Of a stretch of DNA of 64,000 nucleotides, positions 38,761-47,593 are shown piece after piece (within the stretch, counting starts at the first letter, position 1; every line of letters begins with the position of its first letter). Origin of the DNA: Alcanivorax sp. Lineage in GTDB: Bacteria > Pseudomonadota > Gammaproteobacteria > Pseudomonadales > Alcanivoracaceae. The notes beneath the pieces are model-generated. The model made no database searches and had not been told where the DNA came from. It saw only the letters and a program-made list of their open reading frames with translations. A program made the translations under genes and the position numbers. The stretch lies in assembly GCF_014762765.1 (NCBI RefSeq), contig NZ_JABURH010000186.1:1-64000 (forward strand). The letters are read 5' to 3'.

Positions 38761-39606
38761 TTAACGGCGGTAAGGACCGCGGGCCTTGCGGGGTGGTTTG
38801 CTGCCGGTGCGTTGGTGGCGCAGGCGGGCGCGACCGTAGAGGCCGGTGTATTTCTTGCCCTTCAGCTCCACCTTGCCGATCAGGGCCTGGATTTGCTCGG
38901 CTTCCAGTTCCATCCAGCGACCCTGGCGTAGCTGCGGCGGCAGCGTCAGGTCGCCAAAGCGAATTCGCATCAGTCGGGCTACATCCAGATCCTGAGACTG
39001 GAACAGACGGCGCACTTCCCGGTATTTACCCCCGGTCAGTGTCACCTTGTACCAGTGGTTGGCGCCCTCTTCCGCACCCCCGGCATCCTCGATGCTGTCA
39101 AACTTCGATACGCCATCTTCAAGCAACACGCCATCGAGCATGGCCTGACGCTTTTCCGGGGTCATGCCTCCGCGCACTCGTACTGCATACTCTCGTACGA
39201 AGCCGTTGGACGGATGCATCAGACGATGCGCCAGCTCGCCATCGGTGGTGAACAGCAGCAGGCCGGTAGTATTGATGTCCAGACGCCCTACCTGCACCCA
39301 GCGCATGCCCTGCAGGCGCGGCAGATTATCAAACACCGTGGGGCGCCCTTCCGGATCGTTGCGTGAGCACACTTCGCCGGGTGGCTTGTGGTACATGATC
39401 ACGCGCTGAACGATATCTTCTTCCGGCTTCACTTTAATAATCCTGCCATCCACACGTAGGGTGTCTTCATTGCCAACCCGGTCGCCCAGGGTTGCCACAG
39501 TGCCGTTGACCGAAACCCGGCCATCAGCAATCCATTTTTCCAGCTCCCGACGGGAGCCCAAGCCAGCTCGCGCCAGCACTTTCTGCAATTTTTCAGTCTC
39601 AGTCAT
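38761..39606 (-). CDS. rluB: 23S rRNA pseudouridine(2605) synthase
   Basis: MTETEKLQKVLARAGLGSRRELEKWIADGRVSVNG; GRLDINTTGLLLFTTDGEL. Confidence 0.92.
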   Translation of the reverse strand: MTETEKLQKVLARAGLGSRRELEKWIADGRVSVNGTVATLGDRVGNEDTLRVDGRIIKVKPEEDIVQRVIMYHKPPGEVCSRNDPEGRPTVFDNLPRLQGMRWVQVGRLDINTTGLLLFTTDGELAHRLMHPSNGFVREYAVRVRGGMTPEKRQAMLDGVLLEDGVSKFDSIEDAGGAEEGANHWYKVTLTGGKYREVRRLFQSQDLDVARLMRIRFGDLTLPPQLRQGRWMELEAEQIQALIGKVELKGKKYTGLYGRARLRHQRTGSKPPRKARGPYRR

Positions 39607-40528
39607 GACGTGTCTGGCTGTCCTCTGCACTGTCATTCGCAGCGGCATCTGTGCCGTCAGCGTCATTAATAGGGCTATTGTCGGTCGTATCGGCCTCTGC
39701 GGCCATGGTTTCCTTGCCGGTGCCCTCCGACTCTTCCTTGTCGGCTCCCGGTTTGCGGCGGAATTCATGCTCAAAGCTGGTCAGGACCGAGTCCACCTTG
39801 TCCATGCTCATCAAGGTAGCGTCGTCAATTTCTGGCTCCTGCTCCAGCCCCGGGAAGGCCTCCTGATCACCGGGAAGCCGGGGTTCGCGTTCGTCATCCA
39901 GCATGCTATGGCCGTCTTCACCTTCCGGCGCCTCATCCATGTCACCCGGTGCCGCATTGGCCGGTGGCACATCGCTGAGGGCCAGCTCTTCGTTGATCTT
40001 GTCCAGATCGCGGATCTCCGACAGCGGCGGCAGATCTTCCAGGCTCTTCAGGTCAAAGTAGTCGAGAAACTGCTTGGTGGTGGCAAACATGGCCGGTCGG
40101 CCCGGCACGTCCCGGTGCCCCACTACACGCACCCAGTTTCTCTCCAGCAGACTTTTGACGATATGCGAGCTTACCGAAACACCACGAATTTCTTCGATTT
40201 CGCCACGGGTAATGGGCTGGCGATAAGCGATCAGTGCCAGAGTTTCCAGAATCGCCCGACTGTAGCGGGGCGGCTTCTCCTGCCACAGGCGACTGACCCA
40301 CTGCCCCAGCTCCGGGCGAGCCTGAAAGCGGAAACCAGACGCCACTTCCTTCAGGAAAATGCCGCGATCGGCATAGGCCGCATCAATATCTTCCAGGTAT
40401 TTACCCAGATCCTGCTTGCTGGGACGATCTTCTTCGTCAAACAGGGACAGGATCGCATCCCGGTCCAGCGGGCCTTCAGCCACCAGAATGGCGGCTTCGA
40501 TAATTCTTTTTATCTGCTCAGCTTCCAC
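39599..40528 (-). CDS. scpB: Segregation and condensation protein B
   Basis: RAILETLALIAYRQPITRGEIEEIRGVSVS...RDVPGRPAMFATTKQFLDYF; long acidic C-terminal tail. Confidence 0.94.
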   Translation of the reverse strand: MEAEQIKRIIEAAILVAEGPLDRDAILSLFDEEDRPSKQDLGKYLEDIDAAYADRGIFLKEVASGFRFQARPELGQWVSRLWQEKPPRYSRAILETLALIAYRQPITRGEIEEIRGVSVSSHIVKSLLERNWVRVVGHRDVPGRPAMFATTKQFLDYFDLKSLEDLPPLSEIRDLDKINEELALSDVPPANAAPGDMDEAPEGEDGHSMLDDEREPRLPGDQEAFPGLEQEPEIDDATLMSMDKVDSVLTSFEHEFRRKPGADKEESEGTGKETMAAEADTTDNSPINDADGTDAAANDSAEDSQTRHD

Positions 40529-40530
40529 GC

Positions 40531-41469
40531 TTACCCCTCGGTTCCGTCATGGGCATCGGTTTCATCATCCACGCCGTCATCGGGTTCGTCTTCCAGCTCC
40601 AGCTGGGCCAGCACATCGGATTCTTCCAGCACCAGTGTCTTCGCCTTCACGTGAATCGGGGCAAAAGGTCCGTTCTGTACCAGTTCAATCAGGCTGCCCT
40701 TGACCAGCTCCAGGGTAGCCAGAAACGTCACCACTACACCGAGACGACCTTCTTCGGGATTGAACAACTCCACAAAGGGCACAAAATCTCGGCCCTTGAG
40801 TTTGTCCAGCACGTTGGCCATACGCTCGCGGGTAGACAGTTTTTCCCGGGACACCTGGTGACTCTCGAACATGTCCGCCCGGTGCATGACCTCTTTCAGG
40901 GCCAGCAGCAGCTCACGCATATCCACGTCCGGCTGGGCCTTTTCGCGGGTAAACTCAGGGCGCCTGGCCTCCGCCGGGAAGATGTCTCTTTCCAGTCGAG
41001 GCAACCCGTCGATATCTTCCGCTGCCTGCTTGAAGCGTTCGTATTCCTGCAGGCGACGAATCAGCTCAGCCCGCGGGTCATGCTCCTCTTCTTCCTCGTC
41101 GTCTTTCTGGCGAGGCAGCAACATGCGCGACTTGATCTCCCCAAGCATGGCGGCCATCACCAGGTATTCCGCCGCCAGCTCGAAATTCATGGCCTTCATC
41201 AGTTCCACGTATTCCATGTACTGGGTGGTAATAGTGGAGACCGGGATATCGAGAATATCCAGATTCTGGCGCTTGATCAGGTACAGCAGCAGATCCAGCG
41301 GGCCTTCAAACGCTTCCAGGAAAACTTCCAGCGCATCCGGCGGAATGTACAGATCGTCCGGCAACTTGGTGATGGCCTTGCCATACATCAAACCAAAGGG
41401 CATCTCGGCCTGGCTGGGATGCAGCGGCTTCATGACGGGTGTGACTGTAGGTTCTGCCGGTTCAGTCAT
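40531..41469 (-). CDS. scpA: Segregation and condensation protein A
   Basis: FEGPLDLLLYLIKRQNLDILDIPVSTITTQYMEYVE. Confidence 0.94.
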   Translation of the reverse strand: MTEPAEPTVTPVMKPLHPSQAEMPFGLMYGKAITKLPDDLYIPPDALEVFLEAFEGPLDLLLYLIKRQNLDILDIPVSTITTQYMEYVELMKAMNFELAAEYLVMAAMLGEIKSRMLLPRQKDDEEEEEHDPRAELIRRLQEYERFKQAAEDIDGLPRLERDIFPAEARRPEFTREKAQPDVDMRELLLALKEVMHRADMFESHQVSREKLSTRERMANVLDKLKGRDFVPFVELFNPEEGRLGVVVTFLATLELVKGSLIELVQNGPFAPIHVKAKTLVLEESDVLAQLELEDEPDDGVDDETDAHDGTEG

Positions 41470-41498
41470 GTCTCTCTCCCGAGAACGCCCAGGGCGCC

Positions 41499-42713
41499 TC
41501 AGCGGTAATTGAGCCCCATGGCGGCACGGACTTCTTCCAGGGTGGCGCGGGCGGCCTCGCGGGCTTCCTCACAACCTTCGGCGACCAGGGTGCGCACCAG
41601 ATCCGGGTTGCGCAGGTGCTCCTCGGCGCGCTTGCGGATCGGCTCCAGCTCTGCCTGAACCGCCTCGATGACAGGCTTCTTGCAGTCCAGACAGCCGATG
41701 CCGGCGCTGGTGCAGCCCTCTTTCACCCACTGACGGGTGTTATCATCGGAATAGACCATATGGAACTGCCACACCGGGCAGTTATCCGGATTGCCTGGGT
41801 CGGTACGGCGAACCCGGGCCGGGTCTGTAGGCATGCGGCGGATCTTGCTGTCGATATCCGCCTCCTCTTCACGCATGGTGATAAAGTTGCCGTAGGACTT
41901 GGACATTTTCTGCCCATCCAGCCCCGGCATCTTGGAGGCCGGTGTCAACAGTGCCTGAGGCTCGGGCAGAATCACCTTGCCGCCCCCTTCCAGGTCGCCC
42001 ATCAATCGTTCCTTGTCCCCCAGCGTGATGTTCTGCTGGCTTTCCACCAGGGCACGCGCGGTTTCCAGGGAGGTCTCATCACCTTTCTCCTGGTACTGGC
42101 GACGGTGATTCAGGTACACCTTTGCCTGCTTCTTGCCCATTTTCTTGATGGCCGCATCCACCGCTTCCTCGAAGCCGGGCTCGCGGCCGTACAGGTGGTT
42201 GAAGCGCCGTGCCACTTCCCGGGTCAGCTCCACGTGGGCTACCTGATCGGCGCCCACCGGCACCTGCCCAGCCCGGTAAGCCAGGATGTCTGCAGATTGC
42301 AGCAACGGATAACCCAGGAAGCCGTAGGTACTCAAATCCTTCTCGCGCAGCTTTTCCTGCTGGTCCTTATAGGTAGGCACCCGTTCCAGCCAGGATAGCG
42401 GCGTCATCATGGACAGCAGCAGGTGCAGCTCCGCATGCTCCGGCACCTGACTCTGGATAAACAGGGTGGCCGAGCCCGGGTTCACCCCGGCGGCCAGCCA
42501 GTCGATTACCAGATCCCAGACATGCTGTTCGATCTTGTGCGGGTTTTCGTATTCGGTGGTAAGCCCGTGCCAATCTGCCACGAAGAAAAAGCACTCATAC
42601 TCGTGCTGCAGACGCGCCCAGTTTTTCAGCACGCCATGGTAATGCCCCAGATGCAAACGGCCAGTGGCGCGCATGCCGGAAACAACTCGCTGGGAGGGAA
42701 CCACGGAACTCAA
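41499..42713 (-). CDS. trpS: Tryptophan--tRNA ligase
   Basis: 404 aa; SGMRATGRLHLGHYHG (HIGH-like) and GQKMSKSYGN (KMSKS). Confidence 0.96.
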   Translation of the reverse strand: MSSVVPSQRVVSGMRATGRLHLGHYHGVLKNWARLQHEYECFFFVADWHGLTTEYENPHKIEQHVWDLVIDWLAAGVNPGSATLFIQSQVPEHAELHLLLSMMTPLSWLERVPTYKDQQEKLREKDLSTYGFLGYPLLQSADILAYRAGQVPVGADQVAHVELTREVARRFNHLYGREPGFEEAVDAAIKKMGKKQAKVYLNHRRQYQEKGDETSLETARALVESQQNITLGDKERLMGDLEGGGKVILPEPQALLTPASKMPGLDGQKMSKSYGNFITMREEEADIDSKIRRMPTDPARVRRTDPGNPDNCPVWQFHMVYSDDNTRQWVKEGCTSAGIGCLDCKKPVIEAVQAELEPIRKRAEEHLRNPDLVRTLVAEGCEEAREAARATLEEVRAAMGLNYR

Positions 42714-42867
42714 AGCCTACTCCTTAACAAACCCGACTATCCGTACGCCACCTTTGGCGATGCACGGAGGAAAGCCCGCGATTATACGGTGAACCGGGCC
42801 ATCAGGGACAGTAGCAAGCGGGCCCTTTGCGGCACTATGGGTAAAAGATGACCAGTGAAGGCGGATA

Positions 42868-43491
42868 TCAGTAAATACTGTCCACCGGACCAGCCCCTTC
42901 ACGCACTACTTCCGGGCCATCACCGTCGGCCAGGGAAATCACGGTGGTTTCGGTAACACCGCAGAAGCCGCCATCAATAACCAGGTCCACCTGTCCTTGC
43001 AGGAAATCACGAACATCCTGAGGGTCAGTGAGCGGAAATTCGTCGTTGGGCAGATGGCAAGTCGACGTCATGATCGGCTCGCCATGCTCGGCCAACAATG
43101 CCTGGCAGATGGGGTGATCCGGCACGCGAATACCAATATTGCGTTTTTTCGGGTCCATCAACCGTCGAGGCACTTCGGTGGTGCCCTTGAGGATGAAGGT
43201 ATAGGGACCCGGAGTGTGAGACTTGAGCAGACGATAATCCGGGTTTTCTACCTTGGCATAAATCGCCAGAGCCGAGAGATCGTGGCACAACAGAGTGAAC
43301 TGATGCTTCTTATCCAGCTGTCGCAGCCGGATCAGGCGATCCAGCGCATTCTTCTCACCAATGCCACAGCCCAGTGCATAGGTGGTATCCGTCGGGTAGG
43401 CGATCAGCCCGCCGTTGCGAATAACGTCTACCGCCTGGCGGATTAGTCGCGGCTGGGGTGTTTCGGGATGAATGTAGAGGATTTCGGTCAT
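42868..43491 (-). CDS. L-threonylcarbamoyladenylate synthase family protein (YciO/Sua5/YrdC)
   Basis: 207 aa; GGLIAYPTDTTYALGCGIGEKNALDRLIRLRQLDKKHQFTLLC. Confidence 0.93.
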   Translation of the reverse strand: MTEILYIHPETPQPRLIRQAVDVIRNGGLIAYPTDTTYALGCGIGEKNALDRLIRLRQLDKKHQFTLLCHDLSALAIYAKVENPDYRLLKSHTPGPYTFILKGTTEVPRRLMDPKKRNIGIRVPDHPICQALLAEHGEPIMTSTCHLPNDEFPLTDPQDVRDFLQGQVDLVIDGGFCGVTETTVISLADGDGPEVVREGAGPVDSIY

Positions 43492-43497
43492 AATTTC

Positions 43498-43593
43498 AGT
43501 TGATAGTTGATAATTGACAGTTGACAGCTAACATCAAAACATTGACGCAACCTATTGTTTTAGCTGTCAACTATCCACTGTCAATTGTCAACT
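43498..43593. repeat. 34-nt-arm imperfect inverted repeat with TTGACAGTTGA-type units
   Basis: Left AGTTGATAGTTGATAATTGACAGTTGACAGCTAA (43498-43531); right (43560-43593) reverse complement AGTTGACAATTGACAGTGGATAGTTGACAGCTAA. Confidence 0.8.
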
Positions 43594-44436
43594 GGTTAGC
43601 CTCCCTTCCCACACCGGCCTCGCGCCATTCGGGACCGGCGGTAGTCGTCCCAGCGCAAGCCATTTCTGCTCCGGCGAATGAAAGTCCGACCCGGCAGACA
43701 CCTGCAGGTCGAAGTGCTGCCAGCATTCATCCAGGAGTGCACTCTGTTGCGGGGAGAGCCCTGGCATGGCCACTTCCAGGCCATCGCCGCCCGCTTCCTT
43801 GAAGCAGGCCAGAAACTGGCGCAGTTTTTTGCGTGTCATGCCGTAGGCTTGAGGGTGAGCCAGCACCGCGGTGCCGCCAGCGGCATGGATATCGGCGATG
43901 GCCTCATCAAGAGTACACCAGGGGGTGGCCACAAACGCGGATTGGCCCTGTTTGAGGTAACGGTTAAAGGCATGCCGCTGGTTGCGCACCCTGCCCGTCT
44001 CTTCCAGAAACCGAGCAAACAAGGGGCGACCCGGGGCATCGGTGCCTGCCAGCTCGCAGGTGCGCTCATAGGTATTGGCCAGGGTGGCTGCACGATCCAG
44101 GCGGCGGCCAATCTCCCGGGCACGGTTTACCCGTGCCGCTTGCTGGGCGGCCACCCTTTCCTGCAGCTGTCCACAGTCCGTGTCCAACCATAACCCCAGA
44201 ACGTGGTACTCGCGGTTTTCGTGGCGCACGGACAGCTCAATACCGTTCACAAGACTGATTTCGTGCTGCCGGGCAGCCTCGCCAGCCTCCGGCAGCCCGG
44301 CCAGGGTGTCGTGGTCCGTCAACGCCAGACAGGTCACTCCGTAGTCCGCAGCCCTCGACACCAGCGCTGCAGGGCTTAGAATACCGTCGGACGCAGTACT
44401 GTGACTGTGCAGGTCGATTGTGTGGTTACAGGAGAT
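43588..44436 (-). CDS. PHP domain-containing phosphoesterase (YciV/RNase AM-like); non-canonical start proposed (AUC at 44436; alternative CUG at 44442)
   Basis: Frame upstream of the called GTG (44361) reads ISCNHTIDLHSHSTASDGILSPAALVSRAADYGVTCLALTDHDTLAGLPEA; the first in-frame stop is TGA at 44449-44451, with no ATG/GTG/TTG between it and DLHSHS. Confidence 0.82.
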   Translation of the reverse strand: MSCNHTIDLHSHSTASDGILSPAALVSRAADYGVTCLALTDHDTLAGLPEAGEAARQHEISLVNGIELSVRHENREYHVLGLWLDTDCGQLQERVAAQQAARVNRAREIGRRLDRAATLANTYERTCELAGTDAPGRPLFARFLEETGRVRNQRHAFNRYLKQGQSAFVATPWCTLDEAIADIHAAGGTAVLAHPQAYGMTRKKLRQFLACFKEAGGDGLEVAMPGLSPQQSALLDECWQHFDLQVSAGSDFHSPEQKWLALGRLPPVPNGARPVWEGRLTS

Positions 44437-44607
44437 AGCCAGATCCTCTCAAGGTTCTCGATGTGTCTGCAGTGACTCCAAATCCGCCAAACGGGCCCGC
44501 TTCGGCAGGCTTACGACGGTAATCAAGGCGCAGGGTAGCATTTTTGTGCCCGGCACCGGCATCTTTAAAGGCGCCAGGCAGCCCTAACCGATCAAACGGA
44601 ATACTCA

Positions 44608-45348
44608 ATGAGCGACAGCGACACCCCGGAACAGCGTGGCAAGCCGGCCAGCGCCACGCCGCCGAAACAGGAAAGCCTGCTGGCTAACCTGTTGATCAAT
44701 ATCATCATCCCTGCCCTGATCCTGGCCAAACTCTCCGGGGATGACTGGCTTGGCACCAAATGGGCCATCGTGGTGGCGCTGGCCTTCCCCCTGCTTTACG
44801 GCCTGCGGGACTTGCTGCAGAACGGCAAGGCCAATTTCTTCTCTGGTCTGGGCATTGTCAGCATTCTGCTGACCGGCGGCATCAGCCTGATGGAGCTGGA
44901 CGCCAAGTACATTGCCATGAAAGAAGCCGCTATCCCCGCATTGTTGGGCGTCGCAACCGTGGTTTCCCTGCGTACCCGCTGGCCGCTGGTAAAAACCTTT
45001 CTTTATAACGACAAGGTGCTGGATACCGACAGGATCGCCGCCCGACTGGAAGACAACAACAATCTCAGCGCCTTCGAGCGAACGCTCAAGCAGGCCTCCT
45101 GGATGGTCGCGGCCTCGTTTTTCCTGTCTTCCGTGCTCAACTACGTGCTGGCCAGGATTATCCTGACCAGCCCACCGGGCAGTGAGGCGTTCAATGCAGA
45201 GCTGGGCAAGATGACAGCCCTGAGCTACCCGGTTATTGTCTTGCCCTCAATGATTGTACTGATTCTCGCCATGGTCTTTCTGTTTCGCCGCATCGGCAAA
45301 CTAACCGGCCTGAAGCTGGAAGAGATCATGGCCGCACACCACCGTTAA
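44608..45348 (+). CDS. VC0807-like/septation-protein-A-like membrane protein
   Basis: 246 aa; multiple TM helices; NLLINIIIPALILAKLSGDDWLGTKWAIVVALAFPLLYGLRDL. Confidence 0.72.
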   Translation: MSDSDTPEQRGKPASATPPKQESLLANLLINIIIPALILAKLSGDDWLGTKWAIVVALAFPLLYGLRDLLQNGKANFFSGLGIVSILLTGGISLMELDAKYIAMKEAAIPALLGVATVVSLRTRWPLVKTFLYNDKVLDTDRIAARLEDNNNLSAFERTLKQASWMVAASFFLSSVLNYVLARIILTSPPGSEAFNAELGKMTALSYPVIVLPSMIVLILAMVFLFRRIGKLTGLKLEEIMAAHHR

Positions 45349-45369
45349 CCCTGAACAAAGAGCGAAACC

Positions 45370-45669
45370 ATGCTGTACGCGATTATCAGTGAGGACGTGG
45401 CCAACTCCCTTCCCTTGCGCAAACAGGCCAGGGCAGACCATCTGGCCCGCCTTGAAACCCTCAAAGAACAGGGACGGTTGATTCTTGCCGGCCCGCACCC
45501 AGCTGTCGACAGCAACGATCCCGGCGAAGCCGGTTTTACCGGCTCTTTGGTCGTGGCTGAATTTCCCTCACTGGAAGCCGCCCAACAGTGGGCGGATGCC
45601 GATCCCTACATTGCTGCCGGCGTTTACGCTGGCGTCACGGTAAAGCCGTTCAAGAAGGTGCTGCCCTGA
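45370..45669 (+). CDS. yciI: YciI family protein
   Basis: 99 aa; [45 protein letters not shown]. Confidence 0.93.
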   Translation: MLYAIISEDVANSLPLRKQARADHLARLETLKEQGRLILAGPHPAVDSNDPGEAGFTGSLVVAEFPSLEAAQQWADADPYIAAGVYAGVTVKPFKKVLP

Positions 45670-45801
45670 CCTGATGGCGGGCGGATTGCCATTTTTTACA
45701 AAGACACCACGGCCCACAGCGCGAAATGTGATTATGGTAGCGCCGCAACCCTGATGACTTCTCTAGACTGCGCGGCCTGACACGAAGGAGTAAAGACCCC
45801 C

Positions 45802-46464
45802 ATGCTCGCAAGACTGGTTTGTTTCCTGGCAATAATGGTAGCCAGCCATACGGCTGTTGCCTCCACTGCCTGGGTAGATGACAGCATCTATGTACCTATT
45901 CGCTCATCTGCCAACCCCTCTGGCCGTATTCTCCATCGCGGGATCCAGAGCGGCACCCGCATCGAGTTTCTCGGATTCAACGGGGACTGGGCGAAAATCC
46001 GTTATAAGGACATTGAGGGCTACATCGGCAAACAGTATCTGAGCCAGAGCCCTACTGCCGAAATTTTGCTGGAACGAGCCAATCAGGCCAGTGAACAGGC
46101 CAAGGCAGAAGCCGCCAAACTGCGTACCCAGTTGGCCGAGCTCAAAGGCCAGCACGAGGCGCTCTCAGAACAGTCATCCGAGCTTAAAAATGCCCTGAGC
46201 GCCCGCAGCAACGAACTGGAACAACTACAGGACGTGGCCTCCGACCCGATTCGTCTGGACCAGGCCAACCGCCGCCTCAACGAAGAGTTGAGCCTGCTTC
46301 GTTCCGAGCTGGATCAGGTAAAAGGCGAAAACGTCATGCTTCGCAACAACAACACCTCCCAGCAATGGATCACCGGGGTCGGCATTTTGCTGCTCGGTCT
46401 GGTTGCTGGCATGATCATGCGCTCACGGTCAGGTCGCCGTCGCAACAGTGGCTGGGCCAACTGA
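45802..46464 (+). CDS. TIGR04211 family SH3 domain-containing membrane-anchored protein
   Basis: 220 aa; signal peptide, ASTAWVDDSIYVPIRSSANPSGRILHRGIQSGTRIEFL, coiled coil, C-terminal TM. Confidence 0.88.
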   Translation: MLARLVCFLAIMVASHTAVASTAWVDDSIYVPIRSSANPSGRILHRGIQSGTRIEFLGFNGDWAKIRYKDIEGYIGKQYLSQSPTAEILLERANQASEQAKAEAAKLRTQLAELKGQHEALSEQSSELKNALSARSNELEQLQDVASDPIRLDQANRRLNEELSLLRSELDQVKGENVMLRNNNTSQQWITGVGILLLGLVAGMIMRSRSGRRRNSGWAN

Positions 46465-46490
46465 CACGCTACCCTGGCGCGACGTCAATC

Positions 46491-46523
46491 AAGGCCATGC
46501 CTGTTGGGCATGGCCTTTTTTTT
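46491..46523 (+). terminator. Rho-independent terminator
   Basis: AAGGCCATGCCtgttGGGCATGGCCTTTTTTTT. Confidence 0.9.
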
Positions 46524-46637
46524 GTGAAAACACCCCAACACCCTGTATTTTCGGCAAAAATGACCGAAACGGACACGGGACATGCCCGCAGCCTTTGGGT
46601 AGCATGCCTGTTTACCCTGATATTGACGACGACAGTT

Positions 46638-47528
46638 ATGACTATCTGGCACAAGATTCGTGGCGCACTGGCCCTGCTGGGCATCCTGCTTAACACCCTT
46701 CTTCTCTGCCTTCCGCTTTACTTTTTTGCCTTGCTGCGGCTGGTGTTGCGTGGGGACAAATCCCAGGTGGTCTTGTCCAAAATCCTGGTCTTCATCGCCG
46801 AAACCTGGATCGGCATCAATAACGCCATCATTGGCCTGACCAGTCAGGTGAAATGGAACATCACCGGCATGGATACTCTGGATCGCGATCAGTGGTACCT
46901 GGTCACGTGCAACCACCAATCATGGGCCGATATCCTTGTGCTTCAGCGCATTTCCAACCGCCGCATTCCGTTCCTGAAGTTTTTCCTCAAACAGGAATTG
47001 ATCAAGGTACCCTTGCTGGGGCTGGCCTGGTGGGCGCTGGATTTCCCCTTCATGAAGCGATTCAGCAGGGCTGAAATTGAAAAGAACCCATCACTGAAAG
47101 GCAAGGATCTGGAAACGACTCGCAAGGCGTGCGAGAAATTTGCCTACTTCCCCACCTCGGTGATGAACTTTTTTGAAGGAACCCGCTTCGAGGCGGAAAA
47201 ACACGCCAAGCAGCAATCGCCCTACAAACACCTGCTCAAACCCAAGGCCGGCGGCGCCGCCTTCACCCTGAATGCCATGTCAGGGCATTTGCGAAATTTG
47301 CTTGATGTGACCATTATTTACCCCCCGGAGGCTCCTCGCTCTCTGCTGGCCTTTCTCGGCGGCGCCATGAACGATATCGACGTCATCGTTCAACAGCGCG
47401 TTATCCCTGCCTGGGCCTCGGAAGGCGACTATGAATCGGACCCGGAGTTCCGCGCCCGATTCCAGCAATGGATTGGCGAGCTCTGGGCGGAAAAGGACGC
47501 CTTACTGACTTCAAGAATGGGCCAATAA
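46638..47528 (+). CDS. 1-acyl-sn-glycerol-3-phosphate acyltransferase family (YihG-like)
   Basis: Start at MTIWHKIRGALALLG; CNHQSWADILVLQ (HX4D-like) and NFFEGTRFEAEKH. Confidence 0.88.
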   Translation: MTIWHKIRGALALLGILLNTLLLCLPLYFFALLRLVLRGDKSQVVLSKILVFIAETWIGINNAIIGLTSQVKWNITGMDTLDRDQWYLVTCNHQSWADILVLQRISNRRIPFLKFFLKQELIKVPLLGLAWWALDFPFMKRFSRAEIEKNPSLKGKDLETTRKACEKFAYFPTSVMNFFEGTRFEAEKHAKQQSPYKHLLKPKAGGAAFTLNAMSGHLRNLLDVTIIYPPEAPRSLLAFLGGAMNDIDVIVQQRVIPAWASEGDYESDPEFRARFQQWIGELWAEKDALLTSRMGQ

Positions 47529-47593
47529 GCCAGATTGATTCGGCGTATCGGCCCACAAAAACAGGGACCCGGGAAGCACCCGGGCGAAATATT

